Positions 23,698 through 32,225 of a stretch of 64,000 nucleotides of DNA are shown in pieces. The position numbers and the translations under genes are program-made. Origin of the DNA: JAUVPB01 sp965223695 (lineage in GTDB: Bacteria > Actinomycetota > Thermoleophilia > Gaiellales > Gaiellaceae); NCBI GenBank assembly GCA_965223695.1, contig CBDCXJ010000044.1, positions 105,936 to 169,935 on the forward strand, written 5' to 3'. The notes below the pieces were generated by a model. The model was not told where the DNA came from. It did not search any database and worked only from the letters and a program-made list of their open reading frames with translations. Position 1 is the stretch's first letter; each line of letters starts with the position of its first letter.

Positions 23698-26131
23698 CGC
23701 GGCGCTCGAGCACGAGGGGCTCGGGGCGGGCCGAAGCGCACCGGTGCTCGACAGCGATTCCTGGTTCTCGCATGCCCTGCAGACAGCGCTTCTCTTCATC
23801 ACCTTTGCCGCGCTACTGGCGGTGACCTGGACGCGCCTCGAGGTCGAGCGCGCGCCGACGGAGGACATCCTCCGGGTGGTCGGTCTCGCAGCGATTCCCG
23901 TGCTCGTGGCGCTGGTCGTGCGCGGCAGGCTCGCTCCCGTCCTCTGGCTCGTCGCCTTCGCCGCCGCGGGCCTCGCGGCGCTTGCACACGCGTTCGGGCT
24001 CTCGGTGACGGACCTGAGGCTGGGCGCGGCCGGCGGCCAGTTCTTCGCGCCGCTTGGCGAGAGCTTCGAGATCGGGCTGCGCGGCTACTACGAGACGCGG
24101 GTGACCTTCGATCCGATCGCGCATCCCGAAATGGAGTCGATCGTGTTGGTGGCGATCTTTGGTTTCGCGGCGGTGGGCGGCATCCTGGCTGCTGCGGGCT
24201 GGTTGCTCCCGGCCGCCCTCGTCCTTTTGATCGGCGTCGGCTGGCCCGCCACGCTCCGTGCAACGGTTGGCGGCAACTCGCTCGCGATCGGAGCGCTGAT
24301 CCTCGCCGCCCTGCTGATCGTCCTGTACGTGGCGCGACGGCGCAGCGGTTCGCTCACCGGCTTCGCGCAGGCAGCCGTGCTCGGCGGGGCCCTGGTGCTC
24401 GCCGGCGTCGGAGCAGCGAGCTCGAACGTCGTCGCCAAGCAGCCAGTGCTCAACTGGCAGGGCTGGACGCCATACGAGGACCTGCGCGACTCGGTCGGCG
24501 TCCGCTACGTCTGGAACACGAGCTTCGGGGGCATTCGCTGGCCAGACAACGAGACGGTCATGCTCAGCGTCAGCGGGCTGAGCGAGGGCGCATACTGGCG
24601 CGCCACAACGCTCGACGAGTACAACGGCTTCGGTTGGCTCGAGGCTCATGACCCCGAGCCCGTCGAGCTCGGGCAGGGAAGGCTCGACCTTTCTAACGAC
24701 CCGCTCCTCCCGCCCGAGGCCCAGGACTCGAGTCGCTGGCTCAGGCAGCAGATCACCGTGGGTGGGCTTGCCGACAACCACCTGATCGCCGCCCCCCAAC
24801 CGGTGCGCTGGCGCGTCGGTGCGAACACACCCGTCGAGGTCGCCGAGGGCGGCATCGTCTTCCTTCCCGACGGTCTCGAGCGGGGCCAGACCTACAGCGT
24901 CTGGAGCTTCGCGCCCGATATCGCCCCGCTCGACCTGATCGAGCTCGCCGCCGACTACCCGGCGGCGCTCGACCGCTACCTCGAGGTCGTGCCCGGGACA
25001 ACGCTCGTGCCGTTCGGGGTCCCGCAGCGCGTGAGCACCGTTCGCGAGGTGTTGGCCGGCGGCGACGGCGACTTCCTGCTGCAGCAGCACCTTCCGGTCT
25101 ACGAGCAGGCGCTGGACATCGTCGGCGACGCTCCGAGCCCCTATGCGGCGGCCATCGGCCTCGAGCAGTGGTTCCGTAACACGGGCGGGTTCACGTACAA
25201 CGAGCTCCCCGACGCGCCCAGCGGTCAGCAGCCTCCGTTGGCCGAATTCGTCCTCGAAGGCAAGCACGGGTACTGCCAGCACTACGCCGGATCGATGGCG
25301 CTGATGCTTCGCCTGCTCGGCGTCCCCGCACGCGTCGCTGCCGGCTTCGTTCCCGGCGACTGCAACGAAGAGCTCGACACGTGGACCGTCACAGACCGCG
25401 ACGCGCACACCTGGGTCGAGGTCTGGTTCCCGGGCTTTGGCTGGCTTCCGTTCGACCCGACGCCCGGCCGCGGTGAGCTGGTCGACACGTACTCGACGTC
25501 ATCGAGCGGCTTCACGCTCGAGGCCGACCAGGCGGGAGCGACCTCGCAGCTCTTCGCCGAGAGCCCAGACTTCTCTGAGCTGTTCGCCGATCAGCTCGCG
25601 GCACTGGGGGCGCTCGGCGGCGGCTTCGGGCCGAGCTCGAGCAGCGAGAGCTCGGCTCCGGCAAGCGGCTCAAACGGATCGGGCGGGCTGGCGAGTTGGG
25701 CGATTGCGCTGATTGCCGCCGCTGGCGTCGTCGTGGCGCTCGTCGCGGCGGCTGTCGTGCGGCGCCGCACCCGCTTCCTTGGCAAGTCTGGCCGCGATGT
25801 CGCGACCACCGCGCGACGCGATCTCGAGCTCTTCCTCGCCGACCAGGGTGACGAGCGCGGTGCGAATGAGACGCTCGAGGAGCTGGCCGATCACGTCTCG
25901 GGCCGCTACGGCGTTGAGGCCTCGGGCTTCGCAGGTGCGCTGACGCTCGCCCGCTTCGGCGACCCGGCAGCCGTCCCGGCTGCGGCCGAGGGCGCCAGGC
26001 GAGCGCACCGCGATCTCATGCGCCGGTTGCGCGCTCGCATCGGCCGCTCGCGACGTCTGCGCGGCGCCCTGCACGTGGGGGCGCTCCGGCTCGCGTACCG
26101 TCGCCGCCGCCAGCACGTACGCCCTGCCTGA
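23690..26131 (+). CDS. Transglutaminase-like membrane protein (TgpA type)
   Basis: An 813-residue membrane protein. Six or so TM helices occupy residues 25-240. The extracytoplasmic transglutaminase core near 520-590 keeps the Cys-His-Asp triad: EGKHGYCQHYAG (Cys about 529), DAHTWVEVWFPG (His) and LPFDPTPG (Asp). A Ser/Gly/Ala-rich linker, a final TM helix at about 666-690 and a basic DUF4129-like cytoplasmic tail complete the TgpA layout. It forms a unit with MoxR and DUF58. Its substrate is unknown; the fold also serves as protease or amidase. GTG 23690 overlaps the DUF58 gene. Confidence 0.88.
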   Translation: MSSAALEHEGLGAGRSAPVLDSDSWFSHALQTALLFITFAALLAVTWTRLEVERAPTEDILRVVGLAAIPVLVALVVRGRLAPVLWLVAFAAAGLAALAHAFGLSVTDLRLGAAGGQFFAPLGESFEIGLRGYYETRVTFDPIAHPEMESIVLVAIFGFAAVGGILAAAGWLLPAALVLLIGVGWPATLRATVGGNSLAIGALILAALLIVLYVARRRSGSLTGFAQAAVLGGALVLAGVGAASSNVVAKQPVLNWQGWTPYEDLRDSVGVRYVWNTSFGGIRWPDNETVMLSVSGLSEGAYWRATTLDEYNGFGWLEAHDPEPVELGQGRLDLSNDPLLPPEAQDSSRWLRQQITVGGLADNHLIAAPQPVRWRVGANTPVEVAEGGIVFLPDGLERGQTYSVWSFAPDIAPLDLIELAADYPAALDRYLEVVPGTTLVPFGVPQRVSTVREVLAGGDGDFLLQQHLPVYEQALDIVGDAPSPYAAAIGLEQWFRNTGGFTYNELPDAPSGQQPPLAEFVLEGKHGYCQHYAGSMALMLRLLGVPARVAAGFVPGDCNEELDTWTVTDRDAHTWVEVWFPGFGWLPFDPTPGRGELVDTYSTSSSGFTLEADQAGATSQLFAESPDFSELFADQLAALGALGGGFGPSSSSESSAPASGSNGSGGLASWAIALIAAAGVVVALVAAAVVRRRTRFLGKSGRDVATTARRDLELFLADQGDERGANETLEELADHVSGRYGVEASGFAGALTLARFGDPAAVPAAAEGARRAHRDLMRRLRARIGRSRRLRGALHVGALRLAYRRRRQHVRPA

Positions 26132-26147
26132 GATCGCAGGCGAATCC

Positions 26148-26549
26148 GTGTCAGTTCTCTATGGTGAGAGTGAGGTGACCGACGCCTACCGACACTTCCA
26201 GCAAGGCCAGCAACATCTCAAGGACGGGATGAGTGCGCAGGCCACCGTCGCCCTCGAGAAGGCCAAGCGCGACGAGCCTCACAAGGCGTCGATTCGCGAG
26301 GCACTGGGCATCGCCTATTTCAGGATTCATCGCTTCGCCGAGGCCGAGCAGGAGTTCCGCGCCGTCCTCGAGCTCGCGCCAACCGACCACTACGCGCACT
26401 TCGTGCTCGGACGCTGCCTCGAGCAGCGCGGCGATGACGCGCAGGCTCGTGCACACTACAAGCTCGCAGTTTCGCTGCGACCCGGGAACGAGGACTACGC
26501 AGGCGCGCTCGAAGAGCTCGAGGCGCGGACGCAGCCGCTAGACGGATAG
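26148..26549 (+). CDS. Tetratricopeptide-repeat protein
   Basis: A 133-residue protein made of about three TPR units: AYRHFQQGQQHLKDG with ALEKAKRDEP, LGIAYFRIHRFAEAEQEFRAVLELAP, and FVLGRCLEQRGDDAQARAHYKLAVSLRP. TPRs mediate protein-protein contacts. No signal peptide or membrane segment is visible. It follows the transglutaminase gene by 16 bases and may be part of that operon. GTG 26148 lacks a good Shine-Dalgarno. Confidence 0.78.
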   Translation: MSVLYGESEVTDAYRHFQQGQQHLKDGMSAQATVALEKAKRDEPHKASIREALGIAYFRIHRFAEAEQEFRAVLELAPTDHYAHFVLGRCLEQRGDDAQARAHYKLAVSLRPGNEDYAGALEELEARTQPLDG

Positions 26550-26583
26550 GTCGTCGCGGGCAGAGGCCGTGCCGATGCGGGTC

Positions 26584-26618
26584 CGTCCCGCCACGGCCGG
26601 TCAGGCCGTGGCGGGACG
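26584..26618. terminator. Bidirectional hairpin between the TPR gene and the lnt-like gene
   Basis: A perfect 15-bp stem: CGTCCCGCCACGGCC (26584-26598), loop GGTCA, GGCCGTGGCGGGACG (26604-26618). It separates two convergent genes and its loop contains the stop codon of the minus-strand gene. No T tract follows, as is common for GC-rich actinobacterial terminators. Confidence 0.6.
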
Positions 26619-28196
26619 CGCCGCCGCCGCTTCGCGGCGTCTCGCGACCACACGAGCGCCAAGTCCCACCGCGAGCGCACCTCCGGCGAACCCCAGGGCG
26701 AGCCAGCCGACTGCTGAGCCGATCGTGCGGTACGCGGTGCCGCCAGCGCCGGCTCCCACCTCGGCGACCGCGAAGGCGCGTCGCGTCGCACGTCCGGTCG
26801 AGGCCGCGACGCTTCCGTCGGCGGCGTAGATCGCCGAGACGTTGCGCCAGTCGGTCCGCGCGATCGGCACATCGAGCGCGGCTGCCGCGATACGGCCGTG
26901 GGCGGCGTGCTGCGGGGCGAGTTGCTCCCAGTCGTGCGTGCTGGCCGTGATCAGGTCGGCCCCTGCGCGCACGAGCTCGCGCGCGACCGCCGGGGTTTGC
27001 GAGTCGACGCCCAGCATCGTGCCGATTCTGAGGCCGTCCACGAGCACGGGCTCCGGCGGGACTCGGTTGTCGCTTCGCTCGCCGAGAAACCACATCGTTC
27101 GCTGCTTGGGCTGGGCTCGCGTGATCGTGCCGTCGCGGGCGACGATCACGGCAGCGCCGTGCGAGCGAGCGCGCAGGAAGTAGGGAACGACGAGCGTCGT
27201 GTCCGTCTGCTCTACGAGCTCGCGCAGCGCGCGTCGCATCGGCTCCGACGCGAACGGGTCAGCCCAGCCGGTCGCTTCAGGCCAGACGACCACCGTCGCG
27301 CCGGCGCTTGCCGCGTCCCGAGTAAGCGGAGCAAGGTCGGCGATCAGATCGAGCGTGCCCAGCTCGTCGTCACGGCCCGGCTGGCGGAAGTTGGCAAGCA
27401 GGGGCAGCTCGAACTGCGCCGTGTCGTATCCTGGCTGGACAACGGCGACGGTTACCGTGCGGTCACGCTCGGTGCCGCCGGTGAGCAACAGGCCGACGGT
27501 CGCGGCCAGGGCGCAGGCCCCGGCCACCGCGACGGCGGGGATTGCCCGTCGCCCGCGCACGAGCGCGTAGGCGAGGGTGAAGTTGGCGAAGGCGATCGCA
27601 AGCGAGAGCAACCACGGGCCACCGAGCTCGGTCAGGCGAAGCGCGACGGTGTCCTCCTGCGAGGCAAAGAGCGGCCCCCAGAGCCCACCTGGCTCGTAGC
27701 TCGCGCGGAGGAAGTCGAGCGCGGCGAAGGCGAAGCTCGGGACGACGACGAAGACGAGCCACGGCCTGGCCGCGACAGCAAGCGATCCGCCTACAGGCTT
27801 CTCGCCGCCCAACGCCGCCGTTGAGCGGCCGACGAACAGCGGGAAGCGCAGCACGTAGAGAACCAGACCCGCGAGCGGCACGACGATGACGGCGGTGATC
27901 ACAACCGGCGAGTCGCCGATCAGAATCGGCACCACCGGGTCATCGCCCCACTGGTTCCGCGCGAGGCCGAAGGGCAGCGACGGGACCAGCAGCAGCTCGA
28001 GGTAGATCGCGTACGTGAGCGGGATCGCCAGGCGGCCGAGGCGGCTGCCCGCAAGGCGCAACGCGACGACGGCGGCAGGAACGAGCGCCAGCCAGGCCAG
28101 TGCGCCGACGCCCACGAATGGCGTCGCCGCGAACAGCAGCGCACCGCTCGCCCCGGCGGCTACGGCGGTCGCCGCGAGGGCAGATCGACCTTCCAC
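26601..28196 (-). CDS. Apolipoprotein N-acyltransferase-like membrane protein lacking the catalytic Cys
   Basis: A 531-residue protein with the Lnt layout: about six TM helices (1-270), a nitrilase-fold domain (about 285-490) and a last TM helix. The nitrilase Glu (VVVWPEATG) and Lys (AQPKQRTMWFLGER) are present, but where Lnt has the nucleophile in ICYE this protein reads LGVD (RIGTMLGVDSQTP), so Cys is Gly and the following Glu is Asp. It may be inactive as an acyltransferase or use another chemistry. GTG 28196 is 7 nt after a TATTGT hexamer, implying a leaderless start; an upstream GTG at 28205 is the alternative. It is divergent from the sugar dehydrogenase gene. Confidence 0.72.
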   Translation of the reverse strand: MEGRSALAATAVAAGASGALLFAATPFVGVGALAWLALVPAAVVALRLAGSRLGRLAIPLTYAIYLELLLVPSLPFGLARNQWGDDPVVPILIGDSPVVITAVIVVPLAGLVLYVLRFPLFVGRSTAALGGEKPVGGSLAVAARPWLVFVVVPSFAFAALDFLRASYEPGGLWGPLFASQEDTVALRLTELGGPWLLSLAIAFANFTLAYALVRGRRAIPAVAVAGACALAATVGLLLTGGTERDRTVTVAVVQPGYDTAQFELPLLANFRQPGRDDELGTLDLIADLAPLTRDAASAGATVVVWPEATGWADPFASEPMRRALRELVEQTDTTLVVPYFLRARSHGAAVIVARDGTITRAQPKQRTMWFLGERSDNRVPPEPVLVDGLRIGTMLGVDSQTPAVARELVRAGADLITASTHDWEQLAPQHAAHGRIAAAALDVPIARTDWRNVSAIYAADGSVAASTGRATRRAFAVAEVGAGAGGTAYRTIGSAVGWLALGFAGGALAVGLGARVVARRREAAAARPATA

Positions 28197-28203
28197 AATC
28201 CTC

Positions 28204-28232
28204 ACAATAGGTGCCGGGTCATCGTCTACCCT
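28204..28232. promoter_or_regulatory. Divergent -10 hexamers for the lnt-like and sugar dehydrogenase genes
   Basis: TATTGT on the minus strand (28204-28209) is 7 nt from the lnt-like GTG. TACCCT on the plus strand (28227-28232) is 3 or 6 nt from the tandem GTGs at 28236 and 28239. Only 39 bases separate the two genes, so the promoters share sequence. Confidence 0.45.
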
Positions 28233-28235
28233 GAG

Positions 28236-29351
28236 GTGGTGCGTGTGGCCACGCTGATCGGGGGTGCGCTTCTTGCTGCCGTGCTTACCGCGCCCGCCAA
28301 CGGCCAGCCGCTGCGTAGCGAGGCCGGCAAGCGGGCGCAGGCGATCGGCATCGTCGAGATCGCGTCGGGCTTCGACAGCCCCGTCCACATCGCTGCTCTG
28401 CGCAACGAGAAGAAGCGTCTGTACATCATCGAGCAGCCGGGCCAGATTCGTGTGATCCAGAGCGGTCGCAAGCGCGCCACGCCGTTCCTCGACATCCGCA
28501 GCCGCGTCGGCTGTTGCGGCGAGCGGGGCCTCCTCTCGATGGCCTTCCACCCGAAGTACAAGAAGAACCGCAAGTTCTACGTCAACTACACCAACAACAG
28601 AGGTACGACCGAGGTGGTCGAGTACCGGGCGAACAAGCGCCGCACCAAGGCGATGCCGAGCTCCCGCCGTGTCCTCTTCACCGTGTCGCAGCCCTTCAGC
28701 AATCACAACGGTGGGCAGATCGCTTTCGGGCCCGACGGTCGCCTGTACATCGGAACCGGCGATGGCGGCGATGCCAACGATCCCAAGAACCTTGCTCAGA
28801 ACATGAGCTCACGGCTCGGCAAGATGCTCTCGATCAACGTCAACAACCGAAAGGCCAAGCCGGTCATCAAGGCGCTTGGGCTCCGGAATCCGTGGCGGTT
28901 CAGCTTCGACCGCAAGACGGGCGACATGTACATCGCCGACGTGGGCCAGAACAGGTTCGAGGAGATCAACTTCCTGAGGAAGGGAACGAGCGGCCTCGTC
29001 AACTACGGCTGGGACGCGTTCGAGGGCAACGCGAACTTCGAGCGCGGCAACCTCAACCCGGCCGGGAAGCTAGTCGCTCCGATCGCGACCTACGGGCGCG
29101 GCGCCGGCTGCTCGGTGACCGGCGGGTTCGTCTACCGCGGCAAGAAGGTGCCGGGAGCCGTCGGGCGCTACTTCTACGGCGACTACTGCAGGGGCACGAT
29201 CTGGAGCCTCAGAGTCAACAGCAAGGGCAAGGCCCGCGGTAAGCGGCGCCACGCGTTCAGCATCGATCGACCCACGTCGATGGGCCAGAACGCAGCCGGC
29301 GAGCTCTTCATCGCCTCGCACGGCGGCTCGATCTACCGACTCACCTCGTGA
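28236..29351 (+). CDS. PQQ-dependent sugar (aldose) dehydrogenase-like beta-propeller, exported
   Basis: A 371-residue protein with an N-terminal signal-like segment (VRVATLIGGALLAAVLTAPANG) and the GSDH/Hhip beta-propeller: FDSPVHIAAL, EQPGQIRVI, GERGLLSMAFHP, SNHNGGQIAFGPDGRLYIGTGDGG, GLRNPWRFSFD, MYIADVGQN and AGELFIASHGGSIYRL. Members oxidise aldoses using PQQ in the periplasm or outside the cell. The His and Arg of the substrate and PQQ region are visible, but no pqq genes lie nearby. The start may be GTG 28236, 28239 or 28245. Its stop overlaps the next gene's GTG. Confidence 0.83.
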   Translation: MVRVATLIGGALLAAVLTAPANGQPLRSEAGKRAQAIGIVEIASGFDSPVHIAALRNEKKRLYIIEQPGQIRVIQSGRKRATPFLDIRSRVGCCGERGLLSMAFHPKYKKNRKFYVNYTNNRGTTEVVEYRANKRRTKAMPSSRRVLFTVSQPFSNHNGGQIAFGPDGRLYIGTGDGGDANDPKNLAQNMSSRLGKMLSINVNNRKAKPVIKALGLRNPWRFSFDRKTGDMYIADVGQNRFEEINFLRKGTSGLVNYGWDAFEGNANFERGNLNPAGKLVAPIATYGRGAGCSVTGGFVYRGKKVPGAVGRYFYGDYCRGTIWSLRVNSKGKARGKRRHAFSIDRPTSMGQNAAGELFIASHGGSIYRLTS

Positions 29352-30373
29352 CGAGCGCCGAGCGGCTGCTTCCGCTCGACGTCGAGGTGGAGGAATTGCG
29401 GCTCGAACGCGCCGAGATCGAAACGGCCGCGGGTTGGCGCCGGGTCACCACGACCGTCGTGCTCGCGGGCGGAGGATGCGAGGGTCGCGGCGAGGACGTC
29501 TGCTATGACCCCGTCGAGCACGACGACTTCCCGACGCCGGATCTGTCAGGCTCGCACACGCTCGCGCGGTTCTCACGGCTGGTCGCAGGGCTCGACCTCT
29601 GGCCCGAGCGGCCGCCGGAGTGGAAGGGGAGCTACGACTACCGTGTCTGGGCGTTCGAGAGCGCGGCGCTCGACCTCGCGCTTCGCCAGGCAGGTATGAC
29701 GCTTGGCGACGCTCTCGGGCGTGAGTATGCGCCGGTGCGATTCGCCGTCTCGGGGGTATCCGACCCGGCTGTCTGGCTTGCGATCGACGACTCGCTCGAG
29801 TTCAAACTCGACGTCTCGGCCAGCTGGGACGAGCCGTTGATGCGCAACTACGCCGAGACCGGGCGCGTCCGCGTCCTCGACTTCAAGGCGTACTACGAGG
29901 CGACACAGGTCGAGTCGATCGACGACCCCGAGGAGTACGCGCTCGTCGTCTCGATCTTTCCCGACGCGGTGCTCGAGGACGCAGCGCTGAACGACGAGAC
30001 GCGACCCGTGTTGGCGGGTGCGCTCGAGCGTCTCAGCTTCGACGCGCCGATCCACTCGCTCGCCGACGTGCATGCGCTCGGGGTCAGCCCGCAGCACCTG
30101 AACATCAAGCCGTCTCGCTTCGGCACGATCGAGCGTCTCTTCGACTGTGTCGACTGGTGTCTCGCCAACGACGTCAGCATGTACGGGGGCGGCCAGTTCG
30201 AGCTCGGGATCGGGCGCGAGCAGATCCAGGCGTTTGCGAGCCTCTTCTACCCCGATGCGGCGAACGACGTCGCGCCCGGCGACTACAACACCGCGACCGA
30301 GCCGCGCGCCGGGCTCGCCGGGAACCCGCTTGCCGTGCCCGAGACGATCACCGGCTTCTCGTTCTCGGCGTGA
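29348..30373 (+). CDS. Enolase-superfamily-like protein of unknown specificity
   Basis: A 341-residue protein related to the mandelate racemase/muconate lactonising branch. N-terminal capping region 1-110; barrel with VLDFKAYYEAT (Lys), LEDAALND (acidic), FDAPIHSLADV (Asp) and LNIKPSRFGTIERLF (second Lys), then MYGGGQFELGIG. The usual metal triad motifs are modified compared with the epimerase at the window start, and the substrate cannot be predicted. GTG 29348 overlaps the sugar dehydrogenase stop and its own stop overlaps the DUF309 gene, so the three form an operon. A role in sugar-acid conversion after aldose oxidation is possible but only a guess. Confidence 0.65.
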   Translation: MTSAERLLPLDVEVEELRLERAEIETAAGWRRVTTTVVLAGGGCEGRGEDVCYDPVEHDDFPTPDLSGSHTLARFSRLVAGLDLWPERPPEWKGSYDYRVWAFESAALDLALRQAGMTLGDALGREYAPVRFAVSGVSDPAVWLAIDDSLEFKLDVSASWDEPLMRNYAETGRVRVLDFKAYYEATQVESIDDPEEYALVVSIFPDAVLEDAALNDETRPVLAGALERLSFDAPIHSLADVHALGVSPQHLNIKPSRFGTIERLFDCVDWCLANDVSMYGGGQFELGIGREQIQAFASLFYPDAANDVAPGDYNTATEPRAGLAGNPLAVPETITGFSFSA

Positions 30374-30753
30374 GCGAGCCGCCGCCGCTCACAGGGCAGG
30401 CGGCCGACTTCGAGCAGCGTCTGGCACGAGGTGCGCTGCTCGATGGGGCACGTCATCTGGCGAGGGGCAACCACTACGCGGCATACCGACGGCTGAAGCA
30501 GGCAGAGGCGGCCGTTGATCGCGCCGACGCGCGACGGATCCGCGGCCTCATCCACGCCGCCGTCGCCGGCGTCAAACTGGCAGATGGCGACTCGCGAGGC
30601 GCCGAGCGACAGCTGGTGCGAGCCCGCTTGCGGCTGGCCGAAGGCGCTCCAGAGCTCGCTGCGGTCGACGTCGACGACGTGCTCGCACGCGTCGCTGAGC
30701 GCGTCGAGCAGGGCTCACCGCATGCGGCGAAGAAGCTGCCGGGGCGCCTGTAG
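30370..30753 (+). CDS. DUF309-like protein
   Basis: A 127-residue all-alpha protein. The middle, RIRGLIHAAVAGVKLADGDSRGAERQLVRARLRL, matches the core of DUF309; the usual EAHE motif of the first helix is replaced by AAYRRL. GTG 30370 overlaps the preceding stop (GTGA). It is the last gene of the sugar dehydrogenase operon. Function is unknown for the family. Confidence 0.6.
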   Translation: MSEPPPLTGQAADFEQRLARGALLDGARHLARGNHYAAYRRLKQAEAAVDRADARRIRGLIHAAVAGVKLADGDSRGAERQLVRARLRLAEGAPELAAVDVDDVLARVAERVEQGSPHAAKKLPGRL

Positions 30754-30779
30754 GGCTTACGGCCGGCGCCGCCGTGGCG

Positions 30780-31100
30780 TCAGCGGCCCGACAGCGAGCG
30801 CCAGAACCCGAGCGCCGAGCGCGCGTCTCCGAGCGCCCAGCGGAGCACCGCGACCTTCTCCATCGCCGTGTTCAGGTGCTCGAGTCGGCCCTGGATTTCC
30901 TCGGAGCGCGCGTTCGCACGCTCGAGCCGCTCGTTCATCGTCTCGAGCTCGCCGAGCAGCGACTCGATCTGCACGCCGGTGCTTGCCTCGAGCGCCCGGA
31001 TCCGGCGCCAGAGGCCGACGCCGGCGACCACCAGCAGGACGAGCGCGGGCACCACGATGCCGAGCGAAACAGCGAGGCAAATCCAGACCCAGATGGGCAC
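30780..31100 (-). CDS. Single-pass membrane coiled-coil protein
   Basis: A 106-residue protein with one N-terminal TM helix (about residues 3-30), a short basic stretch (WRRIR) and a coiled coil (about 36-80, SLLGELETMNERLERANARSEEIQGRLEHL). No known family is recognised. GTG 31100 is 6 nt after a TACCAT hexamer on the minus strand (31107-31112), suggesting a leaderless transcript. It is convergent with the DUF309 gene and divergent from the tRNA. Confidence 0.65.
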   Translation of the reverse strand: MPIWVWICLAVSLGIVVPALVLLVVAGVGLWRRIRALEASTGVQIESLLGELETMNERLERANARSEEIQGRLEHLNTAMEKVAVLRWALGDARSALGFWRSLSGR

Positions 31101-31118
31101 GGCTCGATGGTAGCGCGC

Positions 31119-31124
31119 TATACT
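31119..31124 (+). promoter_or_regulatory. -10 hexamer TATACT of the initiator tRNA
   Basis: TATACT ends 12 nt before the first base of the tRNA and lies next to the divergent TACCAT (31107-31112) of the coiled-coil gene. Confidence 0.5.
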
Positions 31125-31136
31125 TTTTCGACGCGA

Positions 31137-31210
31137 CGCGGGGTGGAGCAGTCAGGTAGCTCGCCGGGCTCATAACCCGGAGGTCGCAGGTTCAAATCCT
31201 GCCCCCGCTA
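31137..31210 (+). tRNA. tRNA-fMet (initiator), anticodon CAT
   Basis: A 74-base cloverleaf can be drawn in full: acceptor CGCGGGG/CCCCGCT, D stem GAGC/GCTC, anticodon stem CCGGG/CCCGG with loop CTCATAA (anticodon 31171-31173), T stem GCAGG/CCTGC with loop TTCAAAT, discriminator A. Initiator identity follows from the unpaired C1-U72 and the three G-C pairs at the base of the anticodon stem. CCA is not encoded, so it must be added after 3' trimming. Confidence 0.96.
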
Positions 31211-31215
31211 CTAGA

Positions 31216-31239
31216 GAGGGCCCGGTCTGGCGGGCCCTC
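31216..31239 (+). terminator. Hairpin terminator after the initiator tRNA
   Basis: A perfect 9-bp stem, GAGGGCCCG (31216-31224) and CGGGCCCTC (31231-31239), with loop GTCTGG, starts six bases after the tRNA. Only a weak T-rich stretch follows. Confidence 0.7.
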
Positions 31240-31312
31240 GGCGCGTCTTGACGCTGCTCGTAGGCCAGTCAGCGGTCCCGTTGTCCGTCAGGGAGTCGCA
31301 GAGAGTACGTCG

Positions 31313-31318
31313 TAGGAT
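31313..31318 (+). promoter_or_regulatory. -10 hexamer TAGGAT of the SDR gene
   Basis: TAGGAT ends 6 nt before the ATG at 31325, with no Shine-Dalgarno. Confidence 0.45.
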
Positions 31319-31324
31319 GACGCC

Positions 31325-32221
31325 ATGACGGCGCCGGTGAACGTGCTGATCACAGGTTGCAGCAGCGGCATCGGGCGTGCGGCGGCCGAGGCGCTTCTCG
31401 AACGAGGGCACGCGGTTGTCGCGACGATGCGCCAGGTCGACGGCAAGAACGCTGGCCGGGCTGCCGAGCTTCGCACGGCTGGCGACGGCGCGCCCGGCTC
31501 GGTCTACGTCCTCGAGCTCGACGTCACGAACGACGAGTCTGTTACGGCGGCGGTCGACGTCGCGCTCTCGGCGGTGGGCTCGATCGACGTGCTCGTGAGC
31601 AACGCTGGCTTCGGCGGCTGGGGATTGCTCGAGGGCTTTACGAGCGAGCAGCTCTCGCTGGTCTTCGAGACGAACGTGATCGGAACGCACCGGCTCAACC
31701 GCGCCGTGCTGCCCGGCATGCGCGAGCGCGGAAGCGGCCTTCTCGTCCACCTCTCGAGCGCGATGGGCCGCATCGTCATTCCGTATGCGGCCCCCTACAC
31801 GTCGACCAAGTTCGCGATCGAGGCACTCGCCGAAAGCCTCCACTACGAGCTCGCCGGCACCGGCGTCGACGTGGCGATCCTGCAGCCAGGCGCCATCAAC
31901 ACCGACTTCCAGGCCAACGTCCAGGCGCCGGGCGACAGCCAGCGCGTCACCGACTGTCAGGCGCTCGTTGACCGCGGCCAGGCCTTCTGGAGCCACTACG
32001 CCGACAAGCTCGACTTCGCTGCGAAGGCCCCGGGTGCCGAGCTTGTCGCGGAGCACATCGTTCAGCTGGTCGAGGCGCCCGCGGGGTCAAGGCCTCTGAG
32101 AACGATCATCGATCCGCTACACGACGGCGCCGGCACGCCGGATATCAACGAGATGAGCGAGCGCGTCCAGGTCGAGCTGATGCGGTGGGCCGACGCCGAG
32201 GATCTACTCCGCCGCAAGTAG
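31325..32221 (+). CDS. Short-chain dehydrogenase/reductase
   Basis: A 298-residue classical SDR. Cofactor motif ITGCSSGIGRA (residues 7-17), SNAGFGG for the NNAG motif, a catalytic Ser in HLSSAMGR and the Y-x-x-x-K of YTSTKFAIEAL. ATMRQVDGKN after beta-2 suggests NADP preference. The C-terminal extension resembles the SDR5-like oxidoreductases of unknown substrate. It is monocistronic by appearance, with TAGGAT 6 nt before the ATG and a 17-bp repeat array after its stop. Confidence 0.86.
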   Translation: MTAPVNVLITGCSSGIGRAAAEALLERGHAVVATMRQVDGKNAGRAAELRTAGDGAPGSVYVLELDVTNDESVTAAVDVALSAVGSIDVLVSNAGFGGWGLLEGFTSEQLSLVFETNVIGTHRLNRAVLPGMRERGSGLLVHLSSAMGRIVIPYAAPYTSTKFAIEALAESLHYELAGTGVDVAILQPGAINTDFQANVQAPGDSQRVTDCQALVDRGQAFWSHYADKLDFAAKAPGAELVAEHIVQLVEAPAGSRPLRTIIDPLHDGAGTPDINEMSERVQVELMRWADAEDLLRRK

Positions 32222-32225
32222 CGGT

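Noticed and set aside
23813..25408. 531-codon minus-strand frame within the transglutaminase gene
   Set aside because: No motifs; the plus-strand protein has an intact catalytic triad.
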